DNA of 64,000 bases from Methylobacterium platani (lineage in GTDB: Bacteria > Pseudomonadota > Alphaproteobacteria > Rhizobiales > Beijerinckiaceae). The notes under the pieces were generated by a model. That model made no database searches, had not been told where the DNA came from, and saw only the letters and a list, made by a program, of their open reading frames with translations. Each line of letters begins with the position of its first letter. Within the stretch, counting starts at the first letter, position 1. Made by a program: the position numbers and the translations under genes. Below are positions 38,974 through 48,845 of this stretch, one piece after another. Where the stretch lies: NCBI RefSeq assembly GCF_001653715.1, contig NZ_LWHQ01000007.1:62001-126000 (forward strand). The letters are read 5' to 3'.

Positions 38974-41900
38974 GTGGGTCGGGACGTGCTCTACGCGACG
39001 ACGATCGAGGCCCTGCGGGCCGTTCCGGCCTTCGGGCATCGGATCGCCGGACCCGACCGGGCCTTCCTGCTGGTCGACGGCGCTGCGACGCGGCTGCTCC
39101 ACGCCTCGCCGGCCGCCGAATCCCTGAGCGGCTCGATCGCCGATGCGGACGGGGTCCTCGATCCGGCCCTCGGCCTGCCGGCGCAGCTGCGCGGGTCCCT
39201 GGGCCTGCCCCCCGGAACGGCGCAGCCGCGCCTCGAGCGCCTGCGCCTCGCCGGGTCCCTCGCCCCGCCGCTGCTCTGCGCCTGCCTGCCCGCCGCGCTG
39301 CCGGACGGGAGCCGGGGCCTCGCCGTCGCGATCCTCGACCCGCTCCCCGTCCGCCGGCCGCGCCGCGCGCCGGCCGCGGCGCCCGCGCCCGCCGAGCCCG
39401 ATCCCGCGCCGCCCGCGTCTCCCGACGCCGCCGCTGCCCCGGATCCCGCCGCTTCCACTCCCGCTGCCACTCCCGCCGCGCCGGCGCCCTCGTTGCGCTT
39501 CCTGTGGCGCAGCGACGCCCGCGGCTGCCTCGTCGAGGCGACGGCGGCCCTGTCCGATGCGGTCGGCGCCGCGCCGGTCGGCCTGAGCTGGGACGATCTC
39601 CTCGCCGGCCCGGTCGAGGCGGAAGCCGGCCTTGCCGAGGCCCTGGCGGAGCGCCGCACCTTCCGGGCCGTTCCGGTGCGCTGGCGCCTCGCCGGGACCC
39701 GGCAGGCGGTCGCCGTCGACCTCTCGGGGGCGCCGCGGCTCGGTGCCGGCCGTGCCTTCGCGGGCTTCAGCGGCTTCGGGGTGATCCACCCCGACCGGGT
39801 CGCCGCGGCGGCCGACCGGCGGGAGCCCGCCGAGCCGAAGCCGCCCCGCCCGACCCTGCGCGAGCGCGCCGCGGCGGTGATCGCCGTCGGGCGACCGGCG
39901 CCGACGGACGCCGTGCCCGACCTCGCCTCCGATCCGGCCCCCGATCCGGCCTCCGCTCTTGCCGCCTCGCCGGCCCTCGCGGCGGCAACGCCGGAGGAGA
40001 CGGGCGACCCGCGCGACCTCGCCTCCCTCGCCGGGGCGACGATGGCGGAATTCGCCGGCCTGATGGCGGCGCCCTTCGCGCATCTCGGCATGAGCTGGGG
40101 CTTCGGTACCCGGCCGCCGTCGAGCCCGCCGGCCCCCCCGGCGCCGGACCGGCAGGACGGCGACGGCGGGCGGGCCGGGGACGAGCCGGGCGAGGGCCGC
40201 GCGGCCGATCGCCGGCATTCCGGGTCCGAATCGCCCGGGGCGCCGGCCCGGCCCGAGCCCGGGCCCGATTCCGAGGCGCCGGCCGACGAGGCCGCGCCCG
40301 CGGCGTCCGGCGACGAGCCCGCCGGGGACGGCCCGCGCGGCGCGGCGCTGTCCCTCAACGAGCACGCCGCCTTCCGGGAGATCGCCCGGGCGCTCGGCGC
40401 CCGCTTCGCCGGCGATCCGGACGGCGCCGAGGCCGTGCCGCCGGCACCCTCCGGCCCGGTGCATCGCGGCGCCGTGACGCCGTTCCGCGGCGTGTCGGGC
40501 CAGGGCCACGCCCTCGCCCGCCTGCCCGAGCGCGGCGCCGAATCGGCGCTCGCCCGGCTCGTCGAGCGCCTGCCGATCGGGCTCCTGGTCCATCGCGGCG
40601 ACGAGGTCCTGCTCGCCAACCGCCACCTGCTGGCGCTGGCGGGCTACGACACCCTCGAGGCCCTGGCGGAGGCGGGCGGGCCCGGGGTGATCTTCCGCGG
40701 CCGCGACCCGGCGGCGCAGGCCGGCGCCGGCGAGGGCGCCCCGGTCGCCCTCACGACCCGCACCGGCGGCTCGGTGCCGGTCGGCGTCACCGTCGGGGTG
40801 GTCGAGTGGGACGGCGCGCCCGCCAGCCTGCTGACCATCCGCCGCCTGCCGGATGCCGACCCGGCCCAGTCGCTGGCGGCGGCCGAGGCCCATCTCGCCC
40901 ATCGCGACGCGCACCTGCGCGAGACCACCGCGATCCTCGACGCGGTCACCGACGGGGTGGTGGTGCTCGACGAGGAGGGCCGGGTGATCGGCATGAACCG
41001 CGGCGCGCAGGATCTGCTCGGCGTCGATCCGCGCGAGGTCGCGGGCGCGTCCCTGACCGGCCTGTTCTCCCTCGAGAGCCGGCCCGCGGCCCAGGCCGCC
41101 CTGCTGCGGGCGAGCGCCGGCAACGTCGCGACCCCGGCCGAGGAGGTGATCGCCCAGGGGGCGGAGGGGCCGCTGCCCCTCGTGCTCACCCTGGCGCCGG
41201 TGGCGAGCGGGCCGCAGCGCCGCGTCGCCGCGGTCCTGCGCGACGTCTCGGGCGTCCGCCGCACCGAGGCCGAGCTGGTGCGCGCCCGCCGCGAGGCCGA
41301 GCGGGCCAGCGCCCAGAAATCCGACTTCCTCGCCACGATCAGCCACGAGGTCCGCACGCCGCTCAACGCCATCACCGGCTTTGCCGAGGTGATGCTGGAG
41401 GAGCAGTTCGGTCCCGTCGGCAGCGAGCGCTACCGCGACTACCTGCGCGACATCCGCGCCTCCGGCGAGCACGTGGTCAGCCTGGTCAACGACCTGCTGG
41501 ACCTCGCCAAGATCGAGGCCGGGCACCTCGACCTCGCCTTCGCGGGTCTCGGCCTCAACGACCTCGTGGCGGCCTCGGTCGCCCTGATGCAGCCCCAGGC
41601 CGCGCGCCAGCGGGTGGTGATGCGCACGAGCTTCGCCCCCGGCCTGCCGGCGGTGCTGGCCGACCAGCGCTCCCTGCGCCAGGCCGCCCTCAACGTGATC
41701 TCGAACGCGATCAAGTTCACCGATGCGGGCGGGCAGGTGATCGTGTCGACGGCCGCGACCGACCGCGGCGGCGTGGCGCTGCGGGTGCGCGACACCGGCA
41801 TCGGCATGAGCCCGGAGGAGGTCGAGACGGCCTTGCAGCCGTTCCGGCAGATCGCCACCGCCCAGCGCCGGGGCGGCGGCACGGGCCTCGGGCTGCCGCT

Positions 41901-42012
41901 CACCCGGGCGCTCGTCGAGGCCAATCGCGCCTCGCTGACGATCACCAGCCGCAAGGGCGAGGGCACATTGGTCGAGGTGCTGTTCCCGGCCGCCCGCGTG
42001 CTCGAATCCTGA
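38974..42012 (+). CDS. PAS-domain sensor histidine kinase of the PdhS/DivJ/PleC group
   Basis: 1012 residues from a GTG with AGGAGAGG upstream. No membrane segment, so soluble. The N-terminal 520 residues are Ala/Pro/Glu rich with disordered linkers; then PAS-like domains near 525-590 (LPIGLLVHRGDEVLLANRHL) and near 650-720 (AILDAVTDGVVVLDEEGRVI). HisKA with phosphorylated His791 in ATISHEVRTPLNAITGF, followed by an ATPase with NVISNAIKF, DTGIGMS and GGTGLGLPL. The sequence after His791 (EVMLEEQFGPVGSERYRDYL) is the PdhS/DivJ/PleC type, which in this order acts on DivK and controls cell polarity and division. Partner gene not adjacent. Confidence 0.88.
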   Translation: MGRDVLYATTIEALRAVPAFGHRIAGPDRAFLLVDGAATRLLHASPAAESLSGSIADADGVLDPALGLPAQLRGSLGLPPGTAQPRLERLRLAGSLAPPLLCACLPAALPDGSRGLAVAILDPLPVRRPRRAPAAAPAPAEPDPAPPASPDAAAAPDPAASTPAATPAAPAPSLRFLWRSDARGCLVEATAALSDAVGAAPVGLSWDDLLAGPVEAEAGLAEALAERRTFRAVPVRWRLAGTRQAVAVDLSGAPRLGAGRAFAGFSGFGVIHPDRVAAAADRREPAEPKPPRPTLRERAAAVIAVGRPAPTDAVPDLASDPAPDPASALAASPALAAATPEETGDPRDLASLAGATMAEFAGLMAAPFAHLGMSWGFGTRPPSSPPAPPAPDRQDGDGGRAGDEPGEGRAADRRHSGSESPGAPARPEPGPDSEAPADEAAPAASGDEPAGDGPRGAALSLNEHAAFREIARALGARFAGDPDGAEAVPPAPSGPVHRGAVTPFRGVSGQGHALARLPERGAESALARLVERLPIGLLVHRGDEVLLANRHLLALAGYDTLEALAEAGGPGVIFRGRDPAAQAGAGEGAPVALTTRTGGSVPVGVTVGVVEWDGAPASLLTIRRLPDADPAQSLAAAEAHLAHRDAHLRETTAILDAVTDGVVVLDEEGRVIGMNRGAQDLLGVDPREVAGASLTGLFSLESRPAAQAALLRASAGNVATPAEEVIAQGAEGPLPLVLTLAPVASGPQRRVAAVLRDVSGVRRTEAELVRARREAERASAQKSDFLATISHEVRTPLNAITGFAEVMLEEQFGPVGSERYRDYLRDIRASGEHVVSLVNDLLDLAKIEAGHLDLAFAGLGLNDLVAASVALMQPQAARQRVVMRTSFAPGLPAVLADQRSLRQAALNVISNAIKFTDAGGQVIVSTAATDRGGVALRVRDTGIGMSPEEVETALQPFRQIATAQRRGGGTGLGLPLTRALVEANRASLTITSRKGEGTLVEVLFPAARVLES

Positions 42013-42089
42013 CCTATCGCCGGGGCGGTCCCCGGCGTAGGCTCCGGCCCGCGAAACGCCCCTCCAGGACCCGGCCACAGGATCCGGCC

Positions 42090-43433
42090 ATGCCGCCCCG
42101 CCCCGCCGCCATCGCCGCCCTCCTCGCCCTGCTGGCGGTCGCCCCGGGCGGCGCTGCCGCGGACGGCCTGACGCTGACCGTCCTCACCGAGCGCACCGGC
42201 CCGGCGGCGGCCGCGGGCGCGCAGCTGGCGAACGGGCTCGCCGACTACCTGACGATGCTCGACCGGCGCGACGGCGGCGTCGGCGGGATCACCCTCACGG
42301 TCGAGGAATGCGAGACCGGGGGCGAGGTCGCGCGGGCGCTCGCCTGCCACGCGGCGGCGGTCGCCCGCGGCAGCGTCGCCGTGGTGCCCGGCAGCGCCGA
42401 CGCGGCGCTCGCCCTGCTGCCGCGCCTCGCGGCGGGCCGGGTGCCCCTCGTCGCCTCCGGCTACGGCCCGGCCGCGATGGCGCGGGGCGACGCGCTGCCC
42501 TGGGCCTTCGCGCCGCCCGTCACGGTCTGGGACGGTCTCGCCGCGGCGCTCGCGCACCTGTCGCAGGACGGCAGCGAGGGCAACCCGCAGGGGCGCAGCC
42601 TCGCCTACCTGCACCGCGACAGCCCGGCCGGGCGCGAGCCGGTACCGGTGCTGCAGGCGCTCGCGGCGGAGGCCGGCCTCGAGTTCCGCGCCTACGCCCT
42701 GCCCGACGGGGCGGCGGCGCCGGACGCCGATCCGTGGCGCAGGGCCCGGGCGGCGGATCCCGACACCGTCATCCTCGATGCCACCGCCGGCCTCTCCGGC
42801 GCGCCCCTGCGCGACGCCGCGGCGGCGGGCTTCCCGCTCAACCGGGTCGTCACGATGGGCTGGACCGGCGAGGACGACCTGCTGCGGCCGGCCGGCGGCG
42901 CCCGGGACCTCACGGCGAAGGGCCTGCGCATCGTGACCTGGCACGCCCTGACGGACAGCTTCCCGGCCTTCGACCAGATCGACCTCCTGGTGGTCGATGC
43001 CGGCCTGTCGCGCACGCCCAAGGAGGAGAGCGCCGGCCCGCTCTACAACCGCGGGGTCTATGCCGGGGTGGTCCTGGCCGAGGGCATCCGCAACGCGCAG
43101 GCGCTGGCCGGCCGCAAGCGGATCGACGGCGCGGAGATGCGCCGCGGGCTCGAGGCGATCAATCTCGATCCGGTGCGCTGGAAGGAACTCGGCCTCGTCG
43201 GCTTCGCCCGGCGGCTTCGCCTGACCTGCGCCGACCACAGCGGCCGGCGCCCGGTCACCGTGCAGGAATGGACCGGGGCCCGCTGGGTCCAGGTCGGCGA
43301 CGAGATCCCGGCCCCGCGCGAGCGCTTGAGCGCCCCTCTCGACGCCGCGGTGGCGGCCCAGGCCGAGCGCGCCGCCTCCGGGACCGGCAGCGCGGTGACG
43401 CAGCCGCGGGAGCCCTGCCCGGCCCGGCCGTGA
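42090..43433 (+). CDS. Periplasmic branched-chain amino-acid-type binding protein
   Basis: 447 residues with signal peptide ending GGAAADGL. The fold is that of LivJ-like ligand receptors (type I periplasmic binding protein): LTVLTERTGPAAAAGAQLAN, YLTMLDRRDGGVGGI, LAYLHRDSPAG, then a long C-terminal lobe with YNRGVYAGVVLAEGIRNAQ. Natural partners (ABC permeases and ATPases) are not in the window, so it is an orphan receptor, possibly part of a methylotrophy- or stress-related transport system. 77 bp after the kinase gene. Confidence 0.82.
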   Translation: MPPRPAAIAALLALLAVAPGGAAADGLTLTVLTERTGPAAAAGAQLANGLADYLTMLDRRDGGVGGITLTVEECETGGEVARALACHAAAVARGSVAVVPGSADAALALLPRLAAGRVPLVASGYGPAAMARGDALPWAFAPPVTVWDGLAAALAHLSQDGSEGNPQGRSLAYLHRDSPAGREPVPVLQALAAEAGLEFRAYALPDGAAAPDADPWRRARAADPDTVILDATAGLSGAPLRDAAAAGFPLNRVVTMGWTGEDDLLRPAGGARDLTAKGLRIVTWHALTDSFPAFDQIDLLVVDAGLSRTPKEESAGPLYNRGVYAGVVLAEGIRNAQALAGRKRIDGAEMRRGLEAINLDPVRWKELGLVGFARRLRLTCADHSGRRPVTVQEWTGARWVQVGDEIPAPRERLSAPLDAAVAAQAERAASGTGSAVTQPREPCPARP

Positions 43434-43729
43434 CCCACCTTCGCCGCGTCGACAAGTCTTCGCCAGATCGTTGCGTTGCGAAACGACGTCTGTCCGACTC
43501 CATCCGGTTTCCGTCGGATGCGCCCGCTCGTCATCGCGGGACGGAAACGGGGTGGAGGACCTTGCGTCACGCGGCTATCCTTGGGACAAGACGCGGCGAC
43601 GTCGTGAAATTGCAGGAGGGATGCGCTGCGGGGCTGTACCCCGGCCTCCCATTCTCCTAGTGCGGGCACGGCGCGGAGCCCGCGCCACGCCGCCGACATC
43701 GCTCCAGCCGGGAGGAGACCGAACCCGCG

Positions 43730-45091
43730 ATGACCAGCACCGCCCAGAGCCGGCCGGGGGCCGCGCGGCCCGCCGCCGACAGCCTCGCCTCGCAAGACCC
43801 GACCATCGCGGCCTACGACAACAAGGCCCGCATCAAGGCCATCGTCGGCTCCTCGTCGGGCAACCTCGTCGAGTGGTACGATTTCTACGCCTACGCCTTC
43901 ACGGCGATCTACTTCAAGGACGTGTTCTTCCCGGGCTCGGACCCGACGGTGCAGCTCATCAACACCGCGGCGGTGTTCGCCATCGGCTTCCTGATGCGGC
44001 CGATCGGCGGCTGGCTGTTCGGCCGCGTCGCCGACCGCTACGGCCGCAAGACCTCGATGCTGATCTCCGTGATGATGATGTGCGCCGGCTCGCTCGTCAT
44101 CGCGATCCTGCCGACCTACGCGCAGATCGGCATCTTCGCCCCCGTCCTCCTGCTCTTCGCCCGCATGGCGCAGGGGCTGTCGGTCGGCGGCGAGTACGGC
44201 ACCTCGGCGACCTACATGAGCGAGGTGGCGCTGAAGGGGAAGCGCGGCTTCTACGGCTCGTTCCAGTACGTCACGCTGATCGGCGGCCAGCTGCTGGCCT
44301 CCCTCGTCGTCGTGCTGGTGACGCTGACCCTCGACGACAAGGCGATGACCGCCTGGGGCTGGCGCATCCCGTTCTTCATCGGCGCGGCCGCCGCCGTGGT
44401 CGCGCTCTACCTGCGGCGCTCGCTGCACGAGACCTCGACCGCCGAGACCCGCACCTCGCGCGAGGCCGGCAGCATGGCGTCGATCTGGCGCAACCATCGC
44501 CGCGCCTTCCTCACCGTGCTCGGCTACACCGCCGGAGGCTCGCTGATCTTCTACACCTTCACCACGTACATGCAGAAGTACCTGGTGAACACCACGCACA
44601 TGGACAAGAAGACCGCCAACCTGGTGATGACGGCGGTGCTGTTCACCTACATGGTGGCGCAGCCCTTCTTCGGCATGTTCGCCGACAGGTTCGGCCGCAA
44701 GACCGCGATGCTGCTGTTCGGCGCCTCGACCACGCTGCTGACGGTGCCGCTGCTGCACGCGATCGCCGGCGCGCAGAGCCCGATCGTCGCCTACGCGCTG
44801 ATCACCGCGGCGCTGCTCTGCGTGTCGTTCTACACCTCGATCAGCGGGCTGGTGAAGGCCGAGATGTTCCCGGCCGAGGTGCGGGCGCTCGGCGTCGGCC
44901 TGTCCTACGCCATCGCCAACGCGATCTTCGGCGGCTCGGCCGAGTTCGTGGCGCTGACCTTCAAGGAAGCGGGCTCCGAGACCACGTTCTACTGGTACGT
45001 GACGGCGATGTGCGCCATCGCGTTCCTGGTCTCGCTGCAGATGCCCGACAGCCGCCGCTCCGGCTACCTGCAGGGCGACGGCACGGCGTGA
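43730..45091 (+). CDS. kgtP: Alpha-ketoglutarate permease (MFS, MHS family)
   Basis: 453 residues, twelve membrane segments. Long stretches match Kgt[58 protein letters not shown] and [12 protein letters not shown]. Proton symporter for 2-oxoglutarate at the inner membrane. The spacer 43434-43729 contains its promoter and no gene that I can see; the ribosome site is GGGAGGAG. Confidence 0.92.
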   Translation: MTSTAQSRPGAARPAADSLASQDPTIAAYDNKARIKAIVGSSSGNLVEWYDFYAYAFTAIYFKDVFFPGSDPTVQLINTAAVFAIGFLMRPIGGWLFGRVADRYGRKTSMLISVMMMCAGSLVIAILPTYAQIGIFAPVLLLFARMAQGLSVGGEYGTSATYMSEVALKGKRGFYGSFQYVTLIGGQLLASLVVVLVTLTLDDKAMTAWGWRIPFFIGAAAAVVALYLRRSLHETSTAETRTSREAGSMASIWRNHRRAFLTVLGYTAGGSLIFYTFTTYMQKYLVNTTHMDKKTANLVMTAVLFTYMVAQPFFGMFADRFGRKTAMLLFGASTTLLTVPLLHAIAGAQSPIVAYALITAALLCVSFYTSISGLVKAEMFPAEVRALGVGLSYAIANAIFGGSAEFVALTFKEAGSETTFYWYVTAMCAIAFLVSLQMPDSRRSGYLQGDGTA

Positions 45092-45168
45092 TCGGTCGCG
45101 TGCCCTCGCCTCGACCATGGCGATGCGAGGGCGCCCGGCGCGTGGGCGCCGGCGCCCATCCGGGCCTG

Positions 45169-45190
45169 CCCGTCCCTCGCGAGGGACGGG
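45169..45190. terminator. Palindrome between kgtP and msrP
   Basis: Exact 22-bp palindrome made of two 11-bp arms (CCCGTCCCTCG and complement), centred between the two convergent stops. Further inverted repeats (GGGCGCC/GGCGCCC) precede it. Likely bidirectional terminator. Confidence 0.7.
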
Positions 45191-45203
45191 TCACCCGGCG
45201 GCG

Positions 45204-46178
45204 TCAGACGAACAGGCGCTCCCTCTCGAGCCCCTTGTACAGGTCGGCGACCTGGGCGCCGTAGCCGTTGTAGATCAGCGTCGGCACCCGCTCGTCGGTG
45301 CCCAGCACCCGCTCGCTCGCCTGGCTCCAGCGCGGATGCGGCACCGCCGGGTTCACGTTGGCCCAGAAGCCGTATTCCGAGGCCTGCAGGCCCTCCCAGA
45401 AGGTCTTGGGCCGCTCGGCCGTGAAGGTGATGCGGTTGATCGACTTCACCGACTTGAAGCCGTACTTCCACGGAACCGCGAGCCGCAAGGGCGCGCCGAA
45501 CTGGTTGATGAGCGGCTTGCCGTAGACGCCCGTCACCATGAAGGCGAGGTCGTTGCTGGCCTCGGCCATGGTCAGCCCTTCGGTATAGGGCCAGGGATAG
45601 AAGAACGCCCGCTGGCCGGGCGCCATCGCCTTGTCCATGAAGGTCTGCATCTGGATGTACTTGGCGTCGCCCTTCGGCTTGGCCAGAGCCACCAGGGCGC
45701 TGAGCGGGAAGCCGGTCCAGGGCACCGCCATCGACCACGCCTCGACGCAGCGGTGGCGGTAGAGCCGCTCCTCCAGCGCCATCTTGCGCACCAGGTCCTC
45801 GAAGCCGATCTCGAACGGCGCCTCGACGAGGCCGTCGACCTTGATCGTCCAGGGCTGGACCTTCAGGGCATTCGAGCCCGGCGTCACCGTCTTGTTGGTG
45901 CCGTACTCGTAGAAGTTGTTGTAGTCGGCGCTGTAGCGCTCGGCGGTCAGCGGGCGGTCGAGGGTGTAGGCCGGGTTCTGCCTGGCCGGATACAGGTCGG
46001 CGGTCTTCACCGCACCCGTCCCCTCCCCCGGCAGCGCGGCGTGGGCCGGACCGCCGGCGAGCGAAGCCGCCGCCATCCCGAGGCTGCCGCCCAGGAGCGT
46101 CCGGCGGTTGAGGAAGACCGATTCGGGCGTGGCGAGGCGCTCGGGCATCTCCCAGCCGCGCTTGACCTTGATGTGCAT
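45204..46178 (-). CDS. msrP: Protein-methionine-sulfoxide reductase catalytic subunit MsrP
   Basis: 324 residues. Twin-arginine signal at LNRRTLLGGSLGMAA, so it is exported folded with its molybdopterin cofactor. Mo-ligand Cys144 is in YRHRCVEAWSM; GFPLSALVALAKPKG and the FNQFGAP-type block (INQFGAPLRLAVPWKYGFK) follow the family. Repairs oxidised periplasmic Met residues. The membrane haem partner MsrQ, normally next to it, is absent from the window. GAGGGAC precedes the ATG. Confidence 0.93.
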   Translation of the reverse strand: MHIKVKRGWEMPERLATPESVFLNRRTLLGGSLGMAAASLAGGPAHAALPGEGTGAVKTADLYPARQNPAYTLDRPLTAERYSADYNNFYEYGTNKTVTPGSNALKVQPWTIKVDGLVEAPFEIGFEDLVRKMALEERLYRHRCVEAWSMAVPWTGFPLSALVALAKPKGDAKYIQMQTFMDKAMAPGQRAFFYPWPYTEGLTMAEASNDLAFMVTGVYGKPLINQFGAPLRLAVPWKYGFKSVKSINRITFTAERPKTFWEGLQASEYGFWANVNPAVPHPRWSQASERVLGTDERVPTLIYNGYGAQVADLYKGLERERLFV

Positions 46179-46338
46179 GACGCAAGTCCCTCGAAGGGCG
46201 GAGTGTGTTGCAGCGGAGATCGGGGCGAACGGCCCCCGGCGCAAGTCACGGTTCAGCGAGGCCCATCGCGACGACGACGCCTGTCGACGGCGCCCGTGCG
46301 AGCGGAGACAGGACCGCCTTCCCGTGCGATACGAACCC

Positions 46339-46572
46339 ATGCCCGCCAAGAAGCCGAAACACACCGCCTTCACCGTCGCCGTCTCGGCCGCCGACGACGG
46401 GGCCAGCGCCCCGGCCCTGCGGGTCTACGTCGCCATGGCGACCGATCCCCTGGCGGCCGTGGCCGCCGTCCAGGCGGTGGCGCCGGAGGCGGCGGTGGAG
46501 CTGAGCGGCACCCTCTCGGACCGCCTCGCCGCCCGGATGAAGCTGAAGGCGGGCGAGGTCCGGCCGATCTGA
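46339..46572 (+). CDS. Small hypothetical protein
   Basis: 77 residues beginning MPAKKPKHTAFTVAVSAADD, with a balanced fold-like composition and VRPI at the end. It is divergent from msrP (160 bp spacer). No family recognised; coding is likely because of regular composition and length of the open frame. Confidence 0.6.
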   Translation: MPAKKPKHTAFTVAVSAADDGASAPALRVYVAMATDPLAAVAAVQAVAPEAAVELSGTLSDRLAARMKLKAGEVRPI

Positions 46573-46658
46573 GGCCGGATCCCGCTCGGATCTGCCCGGG
46601 CCGCAGCCGGCAAGCTCCGGCATGCGGACAGGCCCTCTCGGGTGTAGGGTGTCCCGCC

Positions 46659-47459
46659 ATGAGGGACGCCCGCAGGACACGCGCAACGCTCGGACGAACC
46701 GTCGCCGGCCTCGCCCTCGCGACGGTGCTCCTCGGCGCCGCCGACGCGCAGGGCATCCCGCCCGCCGAGCGCCGCTCCGGCTTCGACCGGATGGCGCCCG
46801 AGACCCGGGCGATGCAGGCCGACGACACCGCCAATCCGGGAATGCTGTGGGTCCAGGACGGGGCGGAACTGTTCGGGCGTGCCCCCGCCCCCGGCGCGCC
46901 CGCCTGCACGGCCTGCCACGCCGCGGCGTCGCTGCGCGGCGCCGCCGCCCGCTACCCGGCCTGGGACGAGGGGACGGCCCGGCCGGTCGACCTCGAGAGC
47001 CGGATCGAGCTCTGCCGCACCCGCCACCAGGGAGCGGCGCCGCTGCCGCGGGAGGGCCGCGACCTCCTGGCGCTGACGGCCTACCTGGCGAACCTCTCCC
47101 GCGGGCTGCCGCTGGCGCCCCCGGCCGATCCGCGCCTCGCCCCGGCCCGGGCCGAGGGCAAGCGGCTGTTCGAGACGCCGATGGGCCAGCTCGGCTTCTC
47201 CTGCGCCGCCTGCCACGACGCCCATTGGGGCCGGCGCCTCGGCGCCGCGACGATCCCGCAGGGGCATCCCACCGGCTACCCGCTCTACCGTCTCGAATGG
47301 CAGGATCTCGGCTCGCTGGAGCGGCGCCTGCGCAACTGCCTTGCCGGCATGCGGGCCGAGCCGTTCACCCCCGGCTCCGCGCAGGCCGTGGCGCTGACCC
47401 TCTACCTGATGCAGCGCGCCGCGCCCCTGCCCCTGGAGAGCCCGGCCGTGCGTCCGTGA
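46659..47459 (+). CDS. soxA: SoxA-type dihaem cytochrome c
   Basis: 266 residues with a signal peptide ([13 protein letters not shown]). Two haem sites: Cys83 in CTACH and Cys182 in CAACH. The SoxA features [33 protein letters not shown] and GMRAEPF are present, and the Cys in RNC is the expected axial-ligand/persulfide site. In the Sox pathway SoxAX joins thiosulfate to the SoxY carrier. No soxX, soxY, soxZ, soxB or soxC gene is in the window. It ends 52 bp before nthA on the same strand. Confidence 0.85.
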   Translation: MRDARRTRATLGRTVAGLALATVLLGAADAQGIPPAERRSGFDRMAPETRAMQADDTANPGMLWVQDGAELFGRAPAPGAPACTACHAAASLRGAAARYPAWDEGTARPVDLESRIELCRTRHQGAAPLPREGRDLLALTAYLANLSRGLPLAPPADPRLAPARAEGKRLFETPMGQLGFSCAACHDAHWGRRLGAATIPQGHPTGYPLYRLEWQDLGSLERRLRNCLAGMRAEPFTPGSAQAVALTLYLMQRAAPLPLESPAVRP

Positions 47460-47511
47460 CGGTGGCGGTGTCAGGCCCTCCCGCGTATCCTCGCCGCTCC
47501 GGGAGGCCCGC

Positions 47512-48174
47512 ATGGCGCACGACCACGACCATCACGATCACCATCACGGCGACCACGACCACGATCACCCGCACGGCAGCGCGCTGTCGCCGATGGACCT
47601 GCGGGTGCGCGCCCTCGAATCGATCCTGGTCGAGAAGGGCTACGTCGACCCGGCCGCCCTCGACACCCTGATCGAGACCTACGCGACCAAGGTCGGGCCG
47701 CATAACGGCGCCCGGGTGGTGGCGCGGGCCTGGGTCGATCCCGCCTTCAAGGCGCGGCTCCTGCAGGACGGCAGCGCGGCGATGCGCGAGCTCGATGTCG
47801 GCGGCCGCGGCGGCGAGCACATGGTGGTGGTCGAGAACACGCCCGAGGAGCACAACGTCGTCGTCTGCACCCTCTGCTCCTGCTACCCCTGGCCGGTGCT
47901 CGGCCTGCCGCCGGTCTGGTACAAGTCGCCGCCCTACCGCTCCCGCGCCGTGATCGACCCGCGCGGGGTCCTGGCCGAGTTCGGCACCGTGCTGCCGCCG
48001 GAGACGCGGATCCGCGTCTGGGATTCGACCGCCGAGCTGCGCTACATGGTGCTGCCGATGCGCCCGCCCGGCACCGACCACCTCGACGAGGCGGCGCTCG
48101 CCGAGCTCGTCACCCGCGACGCGATGATCGGCACCGGGCTTCCCCTGAGCGCCGGCCAGGGAGACCGCGCATGA
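47512..48174 (+). CDS. nthA: Nitrile hydratase subunit alpha, cobalt type
   Basis: 220 residues. Active-site loop [17 protein letters not shown] with metal ligands Cys119, Cys122, Cys124 and Ser123; Thr120 is the mark of cobalt enzymes (iron enzymes have Ser). Two of the cysteines are normally oxidised to sulfinic and sulfenic acid. The first 21 residues are His/Asp repeats ([16 protein letters not shown]), unusual for this subunit and likely metal binding. Hydrates nitriles to amides in the cytoplasm. GGGAGG precedes the ATG; stop overlaps nthB. Confidence 0.95.
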   Translation: MAHDHDHHDHHHGDHDHDHPHGSALSPMDLRVRALESILVEKGYVDPAALDTLIETYATKVGPHNGARVVARAWVDPAFKARLLQDGSAAMRELDVGGRGGEHMVVVENTPEEHNVVVCTLCSCYPWPVLGLPPVWYKSPPYRSRAVIDPRGVLAEFGTVLPPETRIRVWDSTAELRYMVLPMRPPGTDHLDEAALAELVTRDAMIGTGLPLSAGQGDRA

Positions 48175-48845
48175 ACGGCGGCCAGGATCTCGGCGGCATG
48201 CAGGGCTTCGGCCCGCTCGGCCTCGAGGCGGACGAGCCCCGGTTCCACGCGGTGTGGGAGCGGCGGGTCTTCGCGATGGCGATGGCGATGGGCTATACCG
48301 GCGCCTGGAACCTCGATGCCAGCCGCGCCGCCCGCGAATCGCTGCCGCCCGGCGAGTACCTGACCTCGAGCTACTACCGGATCTGGTTCCGCGCCCTGGA
48401 GAAGCAGGTTCAGCAGCACGGCCTCGTGGCGGCCGGGGAGCTCGCCGCCGGTGCCGCGCTGACGCCGCCCGCCCCGGTCGCCCGGGTGCTGAAGGCCGAG
48501 GAGGTGGCGCCGCTGTTCTCCCGCGGCTTCCCGAGCGACCGCCCGGCGCCGCATCCCGCCCGCTTCGCTCCCGGCGACGAGGTGCGGGCCAAGATCGTCA
48601 ATCCGACCGGCCATACCCGCCTGCCGCGCTACGTCCGCGGCCGCACCGGCACGGTCGAGCGGGTCCATGGCGGCTTCGTCTTCCCCGATACCAACGCCGC
48701 CTTCGCCGGCGAGGCGCCGCAATGGCTCTACACGGTGCGCTTCGCGGCGGTGGAGTTGTGGGGCGAGGATGCCGATCCGGGCCTCACCGTCTCGGTCAAC
48801 GCCTTCGAGAGCTACCTCGAACCGGCCCGGGTGCCGACGTCGTGA
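48171..48845 (+). CDS. nthB: Nitrile hydratase subunit beta
   Basis: 224 residues. N-terminal [16 protein letters not shown] is the family start, and the C-terminal SH3-like half contains [33 protein letters not shown] overlap with nthA and with the next gene (stop TGA shares GTG start). It forms the alpha-beta dimer that holds the substrate pocket. Confidence 0.95.
   Translation: MNGGQDLGGMQGFGPLGLEADEPRFHAVWERRVFAMAMAMGYTGAWNLDASRAARESLPPGEYLTSSYYRIWFRALEKQVQQHGLVAAGELAAGAALTPPAPVARVLKAEEVAPLFSRGFPSDRPAPHPARFAPGDEVRAKIVNPTGHTRLPRYVRGRTGTVERVHGGFVFPDTNAAFAGEAPQWLYTVRFAAVELWGEDADPGLTVSVNAFESYLEPARVPTS

Noticed and set aside
38905..42078. A 1057-codon minus-strand frame opposite the sensor kinase
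   Set aside because: Antisense shadow of the kinase gene, which has all HisKA and ATPase motifs in the plus frame.
38877..42089. An upstream extension of the binding-protein frame covering the kinase gene in another frame
   Set aside because: The extension is a shadow of the kinase; the binding protein has its own ATG and signal peptide at 42090.
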